NCBI GenBank assembly: GCA_000768855.1
Contig: JRAN01000032.1
Location: forward strand, 1 to 64,000
Reading direction: 5' to 3'
DNA length: 64,000 bases
DNA from: Porphyromonadaceae bacterium COT-184 OH4590
Lineage (GTDB): Bacteria > Bacteroidota > Bacteroidia > Bacteroidales > Paludibacteraceae
Part shown: positions 26,526-35,063 of the stretch, piece after piece
How positions within the stretch are numbered: position 1 is the stretch's first letter
How the letters are laid out: the number at the start of each line of letters is the position of its first letter
The notes under the pieces: generated by a model
What the model saw: only the letters and a program-made list of their open reading frames with translations
Told to the model about the DNA's origin: nothing
The model's database searches: none
Made by a program: the position numbers and the translations under genes

Positions 26526-27515
26526 CTACGGTCTTTCGGCAATGAATATGGAGCGGGCTTCGCCTTTGTCGGCAAGTGTGTAGAGCTCTTTGCCGTTTTT
26601 CCATACTTTGGCTACATTATCCGAGCCCTCCGTTTCGGACCCTGCCACATATACATCGCCGTTATATACCACTATGGAACGGGCTACGCCATTATCGGCA
26701 AGCTCGTAGAGCTCCTCGCCGTTTTTCCATACTTTGCCTGCAGTTCCTTCATCCCCTACCACATATATATCTTCTCCCGCCACATATACGGAGAAGGCTC
26801 GGGCGCTTTTAGAACCGTCGGTCTTGAATACCACCTTTTTGTTTTTCCACACTTTGGCGACCCAGTTTGGGCGGCTGGTCTCATAGCCGGCGGTATATAC
26901 ATCTTCGCCCACTACAAATACGGAGAAGGCATAGGCAGTATTATCACCGTTGGTAAGGGCATAGAGTTCGCTGCCTTTTTTCCACACCTTGGCTACATAG
27001 TTTGTACCGTTGCTCTCATGTCCGGCGGTATATACGTTGCTGCCCGCCACAAATACGGAGTAGGCGGCTGCATCGTTAGTACCTGTGGTAAGGTCGGTGG
27101 CGCTTTTGTTTTTCCAAAGTTTGGCCACTTTGCCGTCCCACCCTGCGGTATATACTTTATCCTCCGATACGAATACGGATTGGGCTCGGGCAGTATTAGA
27201 AGCGTTGGTAAGGGCATAGAGTTCGTCTTCGTTTTTCCACACCTTGGCGACGTTGCTCTCATAGCCGGCGGTATATACATCGCTGCCCGCCACAAACAGT
27301 GAGTAGGCTTCGGCATCTTTATCACCGGTGGTAAGCTGGTAAAGCTCCTTGCCGTTTTTCCATACTTTGGCTACACCATTTGCACCTGTTTTGTCAGAAC
27401 CTGCCACATAGATATCTATCTCCTTAGGCGGTTCGGGCGGGGTGGGTTTGCAGGCAGTAAAGCCTGTTGCTAACATTGCTGCTACGGCAGCTCCAACTAA
27501 AATTACTTTTTTCAT
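26526..27515 (-). CDS. Lipoprotein made of seven beta-propeller-like repeats
   Basis: This 329-residue protein starts at the ATG at 27515, giving an N-terminal MKKVILVGAAVAAML signal with a lipobox-like FTAC. Seven repeats of about 40-45 residues follow, each of the form VYTAGYE-(x)-VAKVWKNG-x-ELY-x-L...A-x-SVFVAGSD. The count of seven and the strand pattern suggest a seven-bladed propeller with a tethering Pro-rich stretch (PTPPEPPK). Repeats 1-5 are very alike, so recent duplication is likely. The ligand is unknown. It is flanked on both sides by dispersed hairpin repeats. The first in-frame start, at 27545, is less likely. Confidence 0.75.
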   Translation of the reverse strand: MKKVILVGAAVAAMLATGFTACKPTPPEPPKEIDIYVAGSDKTGANGVAKVWKNGKELYQLTTGDKDAEAYSLFVAGSDVYTAGYESNVAKVWKNEDELYALTNASNTARAQSVFVSEDKVYTAGWDGKVAKLWKNKSATDLTTGTNDAAAYSVFVAGSNVYTAGHESNGTNYVAKVWKKGSELYALTNGDNTAYAFSVFVVGEDVYTAGYETSRPNWVAKVWKNKKVVFKTDGSKSARAFSVYVAGEDIYVVGDEGTAGKVWKNGEELYELADNGVARSIVVYNGDVYVAGSETEGSDNVAKVWKNGKELYTLADKGEARSIFIAERP

Positions 27516-27548
27516 AACTTTTTTGATTTTTTTGAAATTAAACAATTA

Positions 27549-27775
27549 TTTTGGGTTTTAGGTATTGGGTTTTGGGTTGTTTTATTTTGGGCGAACACGT
27601 AAGTATGCCCCTACATACCCAATACCCAATACCTAACACCTAATATCCAATACCTTTTTATTATTCGGGCGGACACGTGGGTACGCCCCTACACATTAAT
27701 CATTAATCATTATTTCTTTATTTGGGCAACCACAAGGGATTGCCCCTACATACCTAATACCCAACACCCAATTTA
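27549..27775. repeat. Second intergenic hairpin-repeat cluster
   Basis: Three 22-nt hairpin units of GGGC...GCCC type start at 27589, 27667 and 27724. Each is followed by CCTACA and, for two of them, by ACCCAATACC-type units; an ATTAATC duplication lies near 27695. Together with 26463-26484 there are four hairpin copies within 1.3 kb. No gene is seen. Confidence 0.75.
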
Positions 27776-28153
27776 TCATTCACTCTCTACTGTTTCGTAC
27801 GATATTTTTTCCATCTGCTTTTTTAGCTCCGTGCCGGGCGTAAATACTATCTTTGGCTTTATGGAGCCGGTCTTAAACTGTTCGGGGCTTTCGGCTCCGT
27901 CGCTCGACAGAGATATCCTCATAGTGCCGAAATGCCCAAGCTGTACGCTGAATCCGTCGTTTAGGTACATCGGAAGACGGTCTATAAGGTTGCTCAGCAC
28001 ATTTTCGACATCTCCTTTTGTCAGCGACGAGCGACCCGCAATATCGTCGGCTATAGCACGAAGCTCTTTTTTACCTGCATTCACCGCATTGGCGTAATAC
28101 TTTTTCTTGTCCCTGTCGGCAGGGTTTGCTTTCTTTACTAATTTAATTTTCAT
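27776..28153 (-). CDS. HU-family DNA-binding protein (Bacteroidota HU-like)
   Basis: This 125-residue nucleoid protein belongs to the HU/IHF fold, in the Bacteroidota branch that begins with a KIKLVKKANP-type strand. Residues 25-90 contain the helical dimer part (LTKGDVENVLSNLIDRLPMYL) and the GHFGTMRISLSSDG segment. The arm and C-terminal strand (PKIVFTPGTELK) follow. It probably bends DNA. It lies downstream of a four-copy 22-bp repeat array that it or another protein might bind; this is only a positional hint. Confidence 0.85.
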   Translation of the reverse strand: MKIKLVKKANPADRDKKKYYANAVNAGKKELRAIADDIAGRSSLTKGDVENVLSNLIDRLPMYLNDGFSVQLGHFGTMRISLSSDGAESPEQFKTGSIKPKIVFTPGTELKKQMEKISYETVESE

Positions 28154-28286
28154 AATCTTAACTGTTTTTTTTAATTATTAAACGGTATATAAAATTATAT
28201 TCTTACGTTATCGGCATTTTTTTCGTAACGTGCCGACAATCATCAAATAAGCCGAGAGGCGGATTTTGGTATTTATGCATAAAAAA

Positions 28287-28374
28287 TTCCTGACGTCCGC
28301 GACGAAATTTCTTGACGTGCGGAAATAAATTTCTTGACGTCAAGAAAAAAATTTTCTGACGTCCGCAAATTTTC
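28287..28374. repeat. Four-copy 22-bp tandem array around TGACGT
   Basis: Units begin at 28287, 28309, 28331 and 28353, and the TGACGT cores start at 28291, 28313, 28335 and 28357, exactly 22 bp apart. Unit consensus is TTYYTGACGTSCGV followed by an A/T-rich end. The period equals about two helical turns, so identical faces would be presented. It lies 134 bp before the HU-like gene and 16 bp after the end of a small ORF, both on the minus strand. Confidence 0.85.
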
Positions 28375-28389
28375 ATTCTCTTGCAGAGC

Positions 28390-28554
28390 CTAAAACAGGG
28401 ATAGCTTAAAAGAATTGGGGGGGGGGTAAATATGGTCTATGGAGGCACTTTCACCGCCTCTGCTGCACGAACTCGCCCAAAGCGAAGACAAAAGGGTATT
28501 TGCTCGTCTTCTGTCGCTATCGCCACCTAAATGATGTTTTTGTCCGTGTGCCAT
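28390..28554 (-). CDS. Small ORF with a C10 tract and consensus promoter
   Basis: The ATG at 28552-28554 opens a 54-residue frame (MAHGQKHHLGGDSDRRR... ending FKLSLF). It is preceded by a near-perfect promoter at 28583-28612. Ten consecutive C (minus strand, 28417-28426) encode part of a Tyr-Pro-Pro-Pro segment, so slippage of one base would change the C-terminus. The sequence is hydrophilic and Arg/Ser-rich, with two Cys. I recognise no family. A regulatory RNA or a chance frame is possible. Confidence 0.35.
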   Translation of the reverse strand: MAHGQKHHLGGDSDRRRANTLLSSLWASSCSRGGESASIDHIYPPPNSFKLSLF

Positions 28555-28582
28555 CTTTTTATTTTTTTAAAATATTCACGTG

Positions 28583-28612
28583 CAAAGATAATAAAATATT
28601 TTTTAAAAACAA
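28583..28612 (-). promoter_or_regulatory. Consensus promoter of the small ORF
   Basis: On the minus strand, TTG (28610-28612), 19 nt, then TATCTTTG (28583-28590), matching the Bacteroidota TTG-N19-TAnnTTTG arrangement exactly. Transcription would start near 28577, about 22 nt before the ATG. Confidence 0.65.
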
Positions 28613-28739
28613 TATATTTTTTAAAAAAAATACACAATAAATAAACCCGGCGGCGTAAGGCTCGGCATATTATAGTTGCCTATGAATTGCCGTTTGCAGT
28701 TTTTGCAAAGATATATTGTGCCTTTTTGCCATTTTTTAC

Positions 28740-28747
28740 TATCTTTG
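28740..28747 (+). promoter_or_regulatory. -7 box TATCTTTG of the T9SS-exported protein gene
   Basis: A perfect TAnnTTTG match with a TTG 21 nt upstream (28716-28718). It implies a 5'-UTR of roughly 120 nt before the ATG at 28873. Confidence 0.55.
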
Positions 28748-28872
28748 CACTCTAACAATTGGGGCAGCGAAGTTATGTTGATACTATCATTAAACGACAA
28801 GCACAACATTTTCCCCGATTGCAGTTTTTTTTATATCATTATACTTTTTATAACACAACATTAATTTTTTTT

Positions 28873-31800
28873 ATGGAGATGAAAAAAATAGCCTTGTTTT
28901 TTTTCTTTTTTTGTTGGATTGGTTGTATTCCTTTGTTACAATCACAAGTGAACGTTAATAAGTGGAACGGCACATCTTATGAATTGCCGTATCATTGCAG
29001 TTTTACAAACGCAGATATGTCTTTTTGGAAAATTATTGACCGTAACAAAGACGGCAAAACTTGGGAACGAACAATGATAGACAAAGGCGTGAGATGTCTT
29101 TACAGTTCGTTGCCCGGAGATGATTGGCTTATATCCTCGCCAATATTGTTGAAAAAAGGAGTTAAATATAAAATCAATGTTGTAGCCTCTTCTTACGATG
29201 AATATACCCCCGAAAAGATGAGTTTGCATATAGGTAAAGGCAATACGGAAGATGTTTTAAATACCGATTTTTTTCGTATTGCCGAATATGAAGTAACAAA
29301 TACCGAAGGAGGACGTAACAGTTATAAAGCATATTTTAAAACGGATGATTTTACCTTGCCTCCGAGCGATAGTTACAATATTGCTATCCGTATGTATTCT
29401 GACCCCGATATGTACCAGTTGGAGGTACATAGTATCGATATTGCCGAAGCAGGCGAAGGTATTCTGTATGGGCAAGTACTACACAAAAATAACGCAGTAT
29501 ACGGTGCCGTTGTAAGAATCAAGGGTACGGATTTTAGCGTTCAAACCGATAGCGAAGGAAGATGGCGACTTACAAATATTCCCGAAGCAGTCTATTCGTT
29601 AGAAATTGTAAAAGAAGGATTTGCCATGTTTGTAAAAGAAGTAGAGGTCAAAACAGAAATAGAAACAGAGGTTGTTTGCGAACTGAACTCTTTGGAAAAA
29701 CTTAATATCGGAGGTAAAGTAACCTATGGCAATAACACTCCGCTTAACGGAGCAACCGTTACTTTGACTCCCACAACAAACATAAGTACTCCTTCAAAGT
29801 ATATTGTTAGTAGCAACGAAGCGGGAGAATACTCTTTTGCTAACATATACGAAGGCGAATATGTCCTCAATGTGTCGCGTCAGGGATTATATCCTTTTGC
29901 AGATACATTAATCCTCGACAAAAACATTTCGAACATATCCGTTATAGAGCTCAAAGACAAAGCGGTAGCTCCACGTTTGGTTGAGGTAGCCCCATACCAT
30001 ACGGGCAATATTGTTACATGGAGCGAACCTATCGATGCCTCATCTCTGTATTATTATAAAGGTGAAGGTATTGCACGTATCGGTATTTTCTCATATACCC
30101 CCAATAGTATTGTCGGCTCTGTTTTTCGTCGCGATATGGCTCTTACAAAAGTTTCGTGGCAAACAGACGAATACAGAGGACCTCATAAATTGGTAGATTT
30201 GGTTGTCTTCGCATTGGATGCAAATGGTGAGCCTACCAATAATATTATTTATGAAAAAACAGGTATCAATAATATTGATAACGAATGGAGCAGTTACGAA
30301 TTGCCCGAACCCATTTGTATCAAAGGAGGGGCATTAATAGCACTTCGCTATAACGGATATTTAAGTCTTCGTGCCGACGGAGGTACTATTATGGGATTGC
30401 CGTTTACCCCTAATGTACATGTAATCAACAATGACTATACCTCATCGCCGTTCGAGTATTTGGATAATCATGATATGAAAAAAAATCTTCTCATACAAAT
30501 CGAACACACTCCGCTGAATGCCGAAAACAAACTGCCTAACACATTGCACAGACATACCTCATACGAGGTTTTTCGTCGGGCAGAAACAAACGGCAATATT
30601 GCGGAATGGCAATTGATAGGAACAACAACAAACGAAGTCCGTTCGTTTAGCGACGACCAATGGGGAAATCTTCCGATGGGATATTACAGATATGCCGTAA
30701 AAAGTGTGGTATCCGATACCGAAAAATCTCTTTTTGCCGTATCCCAAATAGTAGGAAAAGATTTGGATACTCAGGTAACGTTTAATATCACTACCAATGC
30801 AGGAAACCATAGTGCCGATACGGAGATAATGTTAGAAGATGTTTCCGATTCCAAAAAAATTTATAAAGCTTCCAATGATAATAACAAATGGACTGTGAGA
30901 TTACCTAAAGGTATATATAAATTGACGGCACTGTTAGACGGATTTGAAAATATTGAAACCGACAGCATTCGTTTCGACAAACAGAATGAATATCAATATG
31001 ATTTGATGTTTAAGGAACGCCTGCTTGCTGCATATAACCTCAAAGCCATACCTACCGACAAGCCGTCTGAAATGACACTGTCGTGGAATAGCGACAACTA
31101 TATATTCGATGGATTTGAAGAGTACCCCGCATTTACGACCGAACCTGCTACTCCGACCAAAAACTGGATTTATTGGGATTTGGACAAAGCTCTTACAGTC
31201 GAATTCGAGGGACTTACCTTTAAACATTCGGGTGAAGCTATGAGTTATCTGGTATTTAATCCGTATGAGACCAATCCTAATATGGCTTTTCTCGATAATG
31301 CATCAATACCTTATGACGGCAAGCAATATTTGGCTTCATTTGGCAACAGAACCACCGATAATCAGGATTATATTTTCTCTCCTATTTTGAAATTTGACGG
31401 TAAAGCAACATTGCGGTTTATGGTGAGGAGTTTTTCCAATCAGCTTGGCAATGAACTCATAAATATAGGATATACGAAAACAGAGTATCCCAAAACTTCG
31501 GCTGATATTACATGGATTAATCAATCGGTTAAAATATCGGATAAAGATTGGCAATTGATAGAGATAACCATTCCAAAAGAGGCATCAAGAATGGTGATTG
31601 CTCATGTCTCTCAAAAATCTATTTTTCTTATGATAGATAATTTGTTTGTGGGCGAAGAGTGCCCTTATGCCGACGGTTCGATAAAGAAACCGCTTATCGA
31701 CCGTGCCAAATACGAAGTCAAACTTGACGGCGAGGTCATATCCGATAATTCTACGGAAAAAACATTAACATTAAGCAATCTGAAACACGGCATTCATACG

Positions 31801-32112
31801 GTAGAGGTAACTGCCGTATATGTATCGGGTAGAGCAGAAACCAAAAAACTTGATATTGAAGTCTCTCAAATAAGTAGTATAACAGACATTAATATTGAAG
31901 ATAAAACCTATTTCTACCCCAATCCTGCAAAAACATATATAAATCTTGATGAAGAAGTCGTTCGTTGGCAATTGCTTGATTTTGGAGGAAGAATTATTGA
32001 TAAAGGAGCGGAACAAATAATAAATGTAAGCAAAATTCCTATCGGCATATATTATTTGAAACTTTATCTTAATAATGGTAATTCTCTTATAAAGAAGATA
32101 GTTGTACAATAA
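28873..32112 (+). CDS. Large type IX secretion substrate with adhesin-like domains
   Basis: This 1079-residue protein starts at the ATG at 28873 with a signal peptide (FFFFFCWIGCIPLLQSQ). Domain order: an N-terminal cleaved-adhesin-like jelly roll (about 25-190, with DDWLISSPI); two carboxypeptidase-regulatory-like beta domains (195-270 and 276-360); a middle beta region; a second cleaved-adhesin-like domain (about 745-930, FDGFEEYPAF to IDNLF); and a C-terminal type IX sorting domain (from 1011, FYPNPAKTYINL, ending LIKKIVVQ). It is probably displayed at or released from the cell surface. The ligand is unknown. The longer frame from 28759 is rejected because it precedes the signal peptide. 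Confidence 0.85.
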   Translation: MEMKKIALFFFFFCWIGCIPLLQSQVNVNKWNGTSYELPYHCSFTNADMSFWKIIDRNKDGKTWERTMIDKGVRCLYSSLPGDDWLISSPILLKKGVKYKINVVASSYDEYTPEKMSLHIGKGNTEDVLNTDFFRIAEYEVTNTEGGRNSYKAYFKTDDFTLPPSDSYNIAIRMYSDPDMYQLEVHSIDIAEAGEGILYGQVLHKNNAVYGAVVRIKGTDFSVQTDSEGRWRLTNIPEAVYSLEIVKEGFAMFVKEVEVKTEIETEVVCELNSLEKLNIGGKVTYGNNTPLNGATVTLTPTTNISTPSKYIVSSNEAGEYSFANIYEGEYVLNVSRQGLYPFADTLILDKNISNISVIELKDKAVAPRLVEVAPYHTGNIVTWSEPIDASSLYYYKGEGIARIGIFSYTPNSIVGSVFRRDMALTKVSWQTDEYRGPHKLVDLVVFALDANGEPTNNIIYEKTGINNIDNEWSSYELPEPICIKGGALIALRYNGYLSLRADGGTIMGLPFTPNVHVINNDYTSSPFEYLDNHDMKKNLLIQIEHTPLNAENKLPNTLHRHTSYEVFRRAETNGNIAEWQLIGTTTNEVRSFSDDQWGNLPMGYYRYAVKSVVSDTEKSLFAVSQIVGKDLDTQVTFNITTNAGNHSADTEIMLEDVSDSKKIYKASNDNNKWTVRLPKGIYKLTALLDGFENIETDSIRFDKQNEYQYDLMFKERLLAAYNLKAIPTDKPSEMTLSWNSDNYIFDGFEEYPAFTTEPATPTKNWIYWDLDKALTVEFEGLTFKHSGEAMSYLVFNPYETNPNMAFLDNASIPYDGKQYLASFGNRTTDNQDYIFSPILKFDGKATLRFMVRSFSNQLGNELINIGYTKTEYPKTSADITWINQSVKISDKDWQLIEITIPKEASRMVIAHVSQKSIFLMIDNLFVGEECPYADGSIKKPLIDRAKYEVKLDGEVISDNSTEKTLTLSNLKHGIHTVEVTAVYVSGRAETKKLDIEVSQISSITDINIEDKTYFYPNPAKTYINLDEEVVRWQLLDFGGRIIDKGAEQIINVSKIPIGIYYLKLYLNNGNSLIKKIVVQ

Positions 32113-32121
32113 ACCTTTTAT

Positions 32122-32129
32122 TATCTTTG
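32122..32129 (+). promoter_or_regulatory. -7 box TATCTTTG before the aromatic-rich protein gene
   Basis: A TAnnTTTG match with a TTG at 32102-32104 (17-nt gap), 59 nt before the ATG at 32189. Its own promoter separates this gene from the T9SS substrate gene. Confidence 0.5.
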
Positions 32130-32188
32130 CAGTCAAAATCACATAATAAACAAATATTTTTATAAACTATAAATCAATTTTTATTATT

Positions 32189-33430
32189 ATGAAAAAAGCA
32201 CTTTTTTTATCGTTGATGGCAGTATGGACACTCTCTGGATTTGCCCAATGGGACGATGTCTATTATATGCCTAAGAAGAAAGATAAGGCAAATTACACTA
32301 AAGCCGTTTCCAATTCGAATACTTCGAACACCACTATCTACAACAGTAATGACGACTATTCCTATGAAGAAGGATTTTACGAAAGACAGATAAAAGAGGC
32401 AAATGGCAAAAACTCGGTTACTGTAGTTGGTGAGCGAATAAGCAATGTACTTGGCTTGCCGAACGGAAAGTATGAGGTGGAGGTCGATAGATATTCGATT
32501 CATTCGCTTTATAACGAATTTGACGATATTACCAATATTTATAACCTTAGCAGCGGATATTACACTATATATGTAAGCGACGAGTCTGTTGTGATACAAC
32601 CTGCCAACAGAGTTTACTATACCGGCAGCTATTACAACTACAACAATTATTGGGATTACCCATATTATTGGGACTATTGGGGTCGTCCGTATCGTTATTG
32701 GGGCTATCCTTCTTGGTATTGGCACTCCTCACGATTCTATTGGGATTACGACTATTACTGGGGTTGGTGTTATTATCCTTGGGGCTATGGCGGATACAAT
32801 AATTGGTGGTGGCATAGCGGATATTACAACAACAACTACCACACAAGAATCCATAATCAAATGGACAGACGTAGAACCGGAGAATACAGAACCGCCTCCG
32901 ACAACTACAGACGCTATACCTCGGCAACTCGCACCAGTAGAATGCTCGACGGCAGGCGTACAGCTACAAATAACAACATTAGAGATAATAGCGTGAGACG
33001 TCCTATTGGTACAAACGACAGGGGAATCTTACGCGACAACAGTTTGCGGGGGTCAACCATTAGAGACGGTCGCTCAACTTCGGGTTCAGACCGCACAAGA
33101 AGCTCAGGCACAACTATACGCACTCAGGACAACCTACGCGACCGCACAAGAGGCTCAGGCACAACTATACGCACTCAAGATAACCTACGAGGCAGCACAA
33201 CCGACAGACGAAGCTCTTCGAGCTTTAATAGCGACAGAGGCAGAGGTTCGAACTCAAGCGTTCGCACACAAGACAACTCTTCGCGGTCTTCTTCGAGAAC
33301 ATCGTCGAGTAGCAGTTTATCGACTCGTTCGTCGTCTAATAGTTCATTTGGGTCATCCGGCGGTAGCACCCGTTCTTCTTCCGGCTCCTCAAGAGGAGGC
33401 GGTTCGTCAAGTAGCGATAGAAGACGCTAA
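32189..33430 (+). CDS. Secreted low-complexity protein, Tyr/Trp-rich then Ser/Arg-rich
   Basis: This 413-residue protein has a signal peptide ending at GFAQ. Residues 20-145 are ordinary mixed sequence. Residues 145-225 are unusually aromatic (repeated YYWDYW, WYWHSS, WWWHSGYY). Residues 225-413 are almost wholly Ser, Arg, Thr, Gly and Asn. A 51-bp DNA repeat occurs twice at 33091-33192, encoding RTRxSGTTIRTQDNLR. This looks like a structural or adhesive envelope protein, but I find no known domain. The next gene, an OmpP1-like barrel, starts 45 nt later and may be co-transcribed. Confidence 0.65.
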   Translation: MKKALFLSLMAVWTLSGFAQWDDVYYMPKKKDKANYTKAVSNSNTSNTTIYNSNDDYSYEEGFYERQIKEANGKNSVTVVGERISNVLGLPNGKYEVEVDRYSIHSLYNEFDDITNIYNLSSGYYTIYVSDESVVIQPANRVYYTGSYYNYNNYWDYPYYWDYWGRPYRYWGYPSWYWHSSRFYWDYDYYWGWCYYPWGYGGYNNWWWHSGYYNNNYHTRIHNQMDRRRTGEYRTASDNYRRYTSATRTSRMLDGRRTATNNNIRDNSVRRPIGTNDRGILRDNSLRGSTIRDGRSTSGSDRTRSSGTTIRTQDNLRDRTRGSGTTIRTQDNLRGSTTDRRSSSSFNSDRGRGSNSSVRTQDNSSRSSSRTSSSSSLSTRSSSNSSFGSSGGSTRSSSGSSRGGGSSSSDRRR

Positions 33431-33475
33431 TACTGAGTTAATATTATATTATAAATTTCTTTAATTGAATTGACA

Positions 33476-34993
33476 ATGAAAAAAATATTTTTTGCAATCA
33501 TATTGTTATTATCTGTTGTTACAGCAAAGGCACAAAGCATTTTCGATTTTCCGGGATTGACTACACCTGCTATCAACGGTACTGCCCGTTATATGTCTAT
33601 GGGAGGTAGTTTTGGAGCGTTGGGCGGCGATGTGTCGGCTATTATCGACAATCCGGCGGCATTAGGTATATTTCGCAGCAGCGAATTAAATTTCTCTACC
33701 AACCTACAACATGCCTTTACAAAATCGGATTGGGGCGGTATATCGCTCACAGGCAATCGTACAAAATTTAATATAAATAACTTCTCGTGGGTAATCAATT
33801 TCCCCTCTTACAAAGAATGGGGGTATCTGAATTCAAACTTTAGTTTTAGCTTCAATAGGCTGAAAAACTTCAATAGACGTGCTATCTTCAAACACAACGC
33901 TCTTGACCATTCTCTTTCTGATTTGATAGTAGATATTACCAACGGATTGTACGAGAACGATTTGAACAAACTGCCAGATGCTTATTTGAACAAAAGAGCA
34001 GGTTATTTGTCGATACTTGGGTATCACGGCTATCTAATCAACCCCAAAGCAATAGGAAGCAATCAATGGGAAAGTGGAGTAACAGGCGCTCCTCAAGCAA
34101 CTTATCGACTAAACGAGTGGGGACAACTAAATGATTATAACTTTACATATTCGGGTAATATCAACGATGTTTTTTATTTTGGGATAGGAGTATCGCTACA
34201 AGATTATTACAGAGTAGCACAGACCTATTATGGAGAAGTGTTTTCGAATGGTAAATTTAACCTCGCTACCACAACTATTCAAGACGGATCAGGGGTTAAT
34301 TTCAATTTTGGATTCATAGCGAGATTGAGCCGAGCGATTCGCATAGGTGCTTCGTTAAAAACCCCTACATCATATTCGTTTAAAAACCAACAATTTACAA
34401 CGCTAACGTCGAATATGGCAGCTGCCGGAAGACAGATGGTTATAACAGTACCTGACGATAAAAAAGGTGTATGGGACTACGACTACACATCTCCCCTGAA
34501 AGCTCAGTTTAGTGTAGGGTTTATCGTTGCGCGTAATGCGGCAATAAATATAGACTATGTTTTGACCGACAACAATACACAAAAATTCAAACTTAATGGA
34601 GAGACAAGTATTTTCAATAACGAAAATAGGGATTTCAAACAATATTCACAATTGGCACACACTATCAAAGTCGGTGCAGAAGCAAAGATTGCCTCAAATA
34701 TCAAGCTAAGAGGCGGTTTTGCCTATATCACATCGCCAATGTCTGCAGAAGCTCAAAAGAATATTATGAACAACACAGTGCAGACCGATATGGAATACTT
34801 TATAGACAATGCTCAGCTATATGGAACATGTGGTATAGGATTCAACTTCAACAATGTATTTCTCGATTTGGCTTACGTCTATAATCGTCAAAATCAAAGA
34901 TTTACTCCTTTCGAAATGTACAAAAACACAATAAAAGGAGATATTCTAAACAACTATCATAATATAGTAGCTACTATAGCAGTAAAATATTGA
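33476..34993 (+). CDS. OmpP1/FadL-like outer-membrane transporter
   Basis: This 505-residue protein has a signal peptide (FFAIILLLSVVTAKAQ). The N-terminal segment ARYMSMGGSFGALGGDVSAIIDNPAALG is the hallmark of Bacteroidota OmpP1/FadL-like barrels, and alternating beta strands continue to the end (VATIAVKY). Such proteins move hydrophobic compounds or act as surface anchors. The ATG at 33476 is used, two codons after an in-frame TTG. A strong terminator follows, shared with gdhA. Confidence 0.82.
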   Translation: MKKIFFAIILLLSVVTAKAQSIFDFPGLTTPAINGTARYMSMGGSFGALGGDVSAIIDNPAALGIFRSSELNFSTNLQHAFTKSDWGGISLTGNRTKFNINNFSWVINFPSYKEWGYLNSNFSFSFNRLKNFNRRAIFKHNALDHSLSDLIVDITNGLYENDLNKLPDAYLNKRAGYLSILGYHGYLINPKAIGSNQWESGVTGAPQATYRLNEWGQLNDYNFTYSGNINDVFYFGIGVSLQDYYRVAQTYYGEVFSNGKFNLATTTIQDGSGVNFNFGFIARLSRAIRIGASLKTPTSYSFKNQQFTTLTSNMAAAGRQMVITVPDDKKGVWDYDYTSPLKAQFSVGFIVARNAAINIDYVLTDNNTQKFKLNGETSIFNNENRDFKQYSQLAHTIKVGAEAKIASNIKLRGGFAYITSPMSAEAQKNIMNNTVQTDMEYFIDNAQLYGTCGIGFNFNNVFLDLAYVYNRQNQRFTPFEMYKNTIKGDILNNYHNIVATIAVKY

Positions 34994-35005
34994 AAAACAA
35001 TCAAA

Positions 35006-35042
35006 AAAAACGGAGGTTGCAAAAGCTGCAACCTCCGTTTTT
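35006..35042. terminator. Bidirectional terminator between OmpP1-like gene and gdhA
   Basis: A perfect 16-bp stem (35006-35021 with 35027-35042, GGAGGTTGCA core) and a 5-nt loop with A and T tracts at the ends. It serves the convergent genes on both sides. Confidence 0.92.
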
Positions 35043-35063
35043 CATATAACCATTAATAGTCGA

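Noticed and set aside
26993-27325. 110-residue ORF inside the propeller gene
   Set aside because: Out-of-frame reading of the repeat DNA.
28287-28374. CRISPR-like array
   Set aside because: The units are directly adjacent at 22 bp with no unique spacers, and no cas gene is nearby.
32207-32725. 172-residue minus-strand ORF
   Set aside because: Reverse reading of the aromatic-rich protein gene; its hydrophobic residues follow from that biased composition.
33006-33464. 152-residue plus-strand ORF in another frame
   Set aside because: It overlaps the Ser/Arg-rich tail, and its regular pattern comes from the underlying 51-bp repeat.
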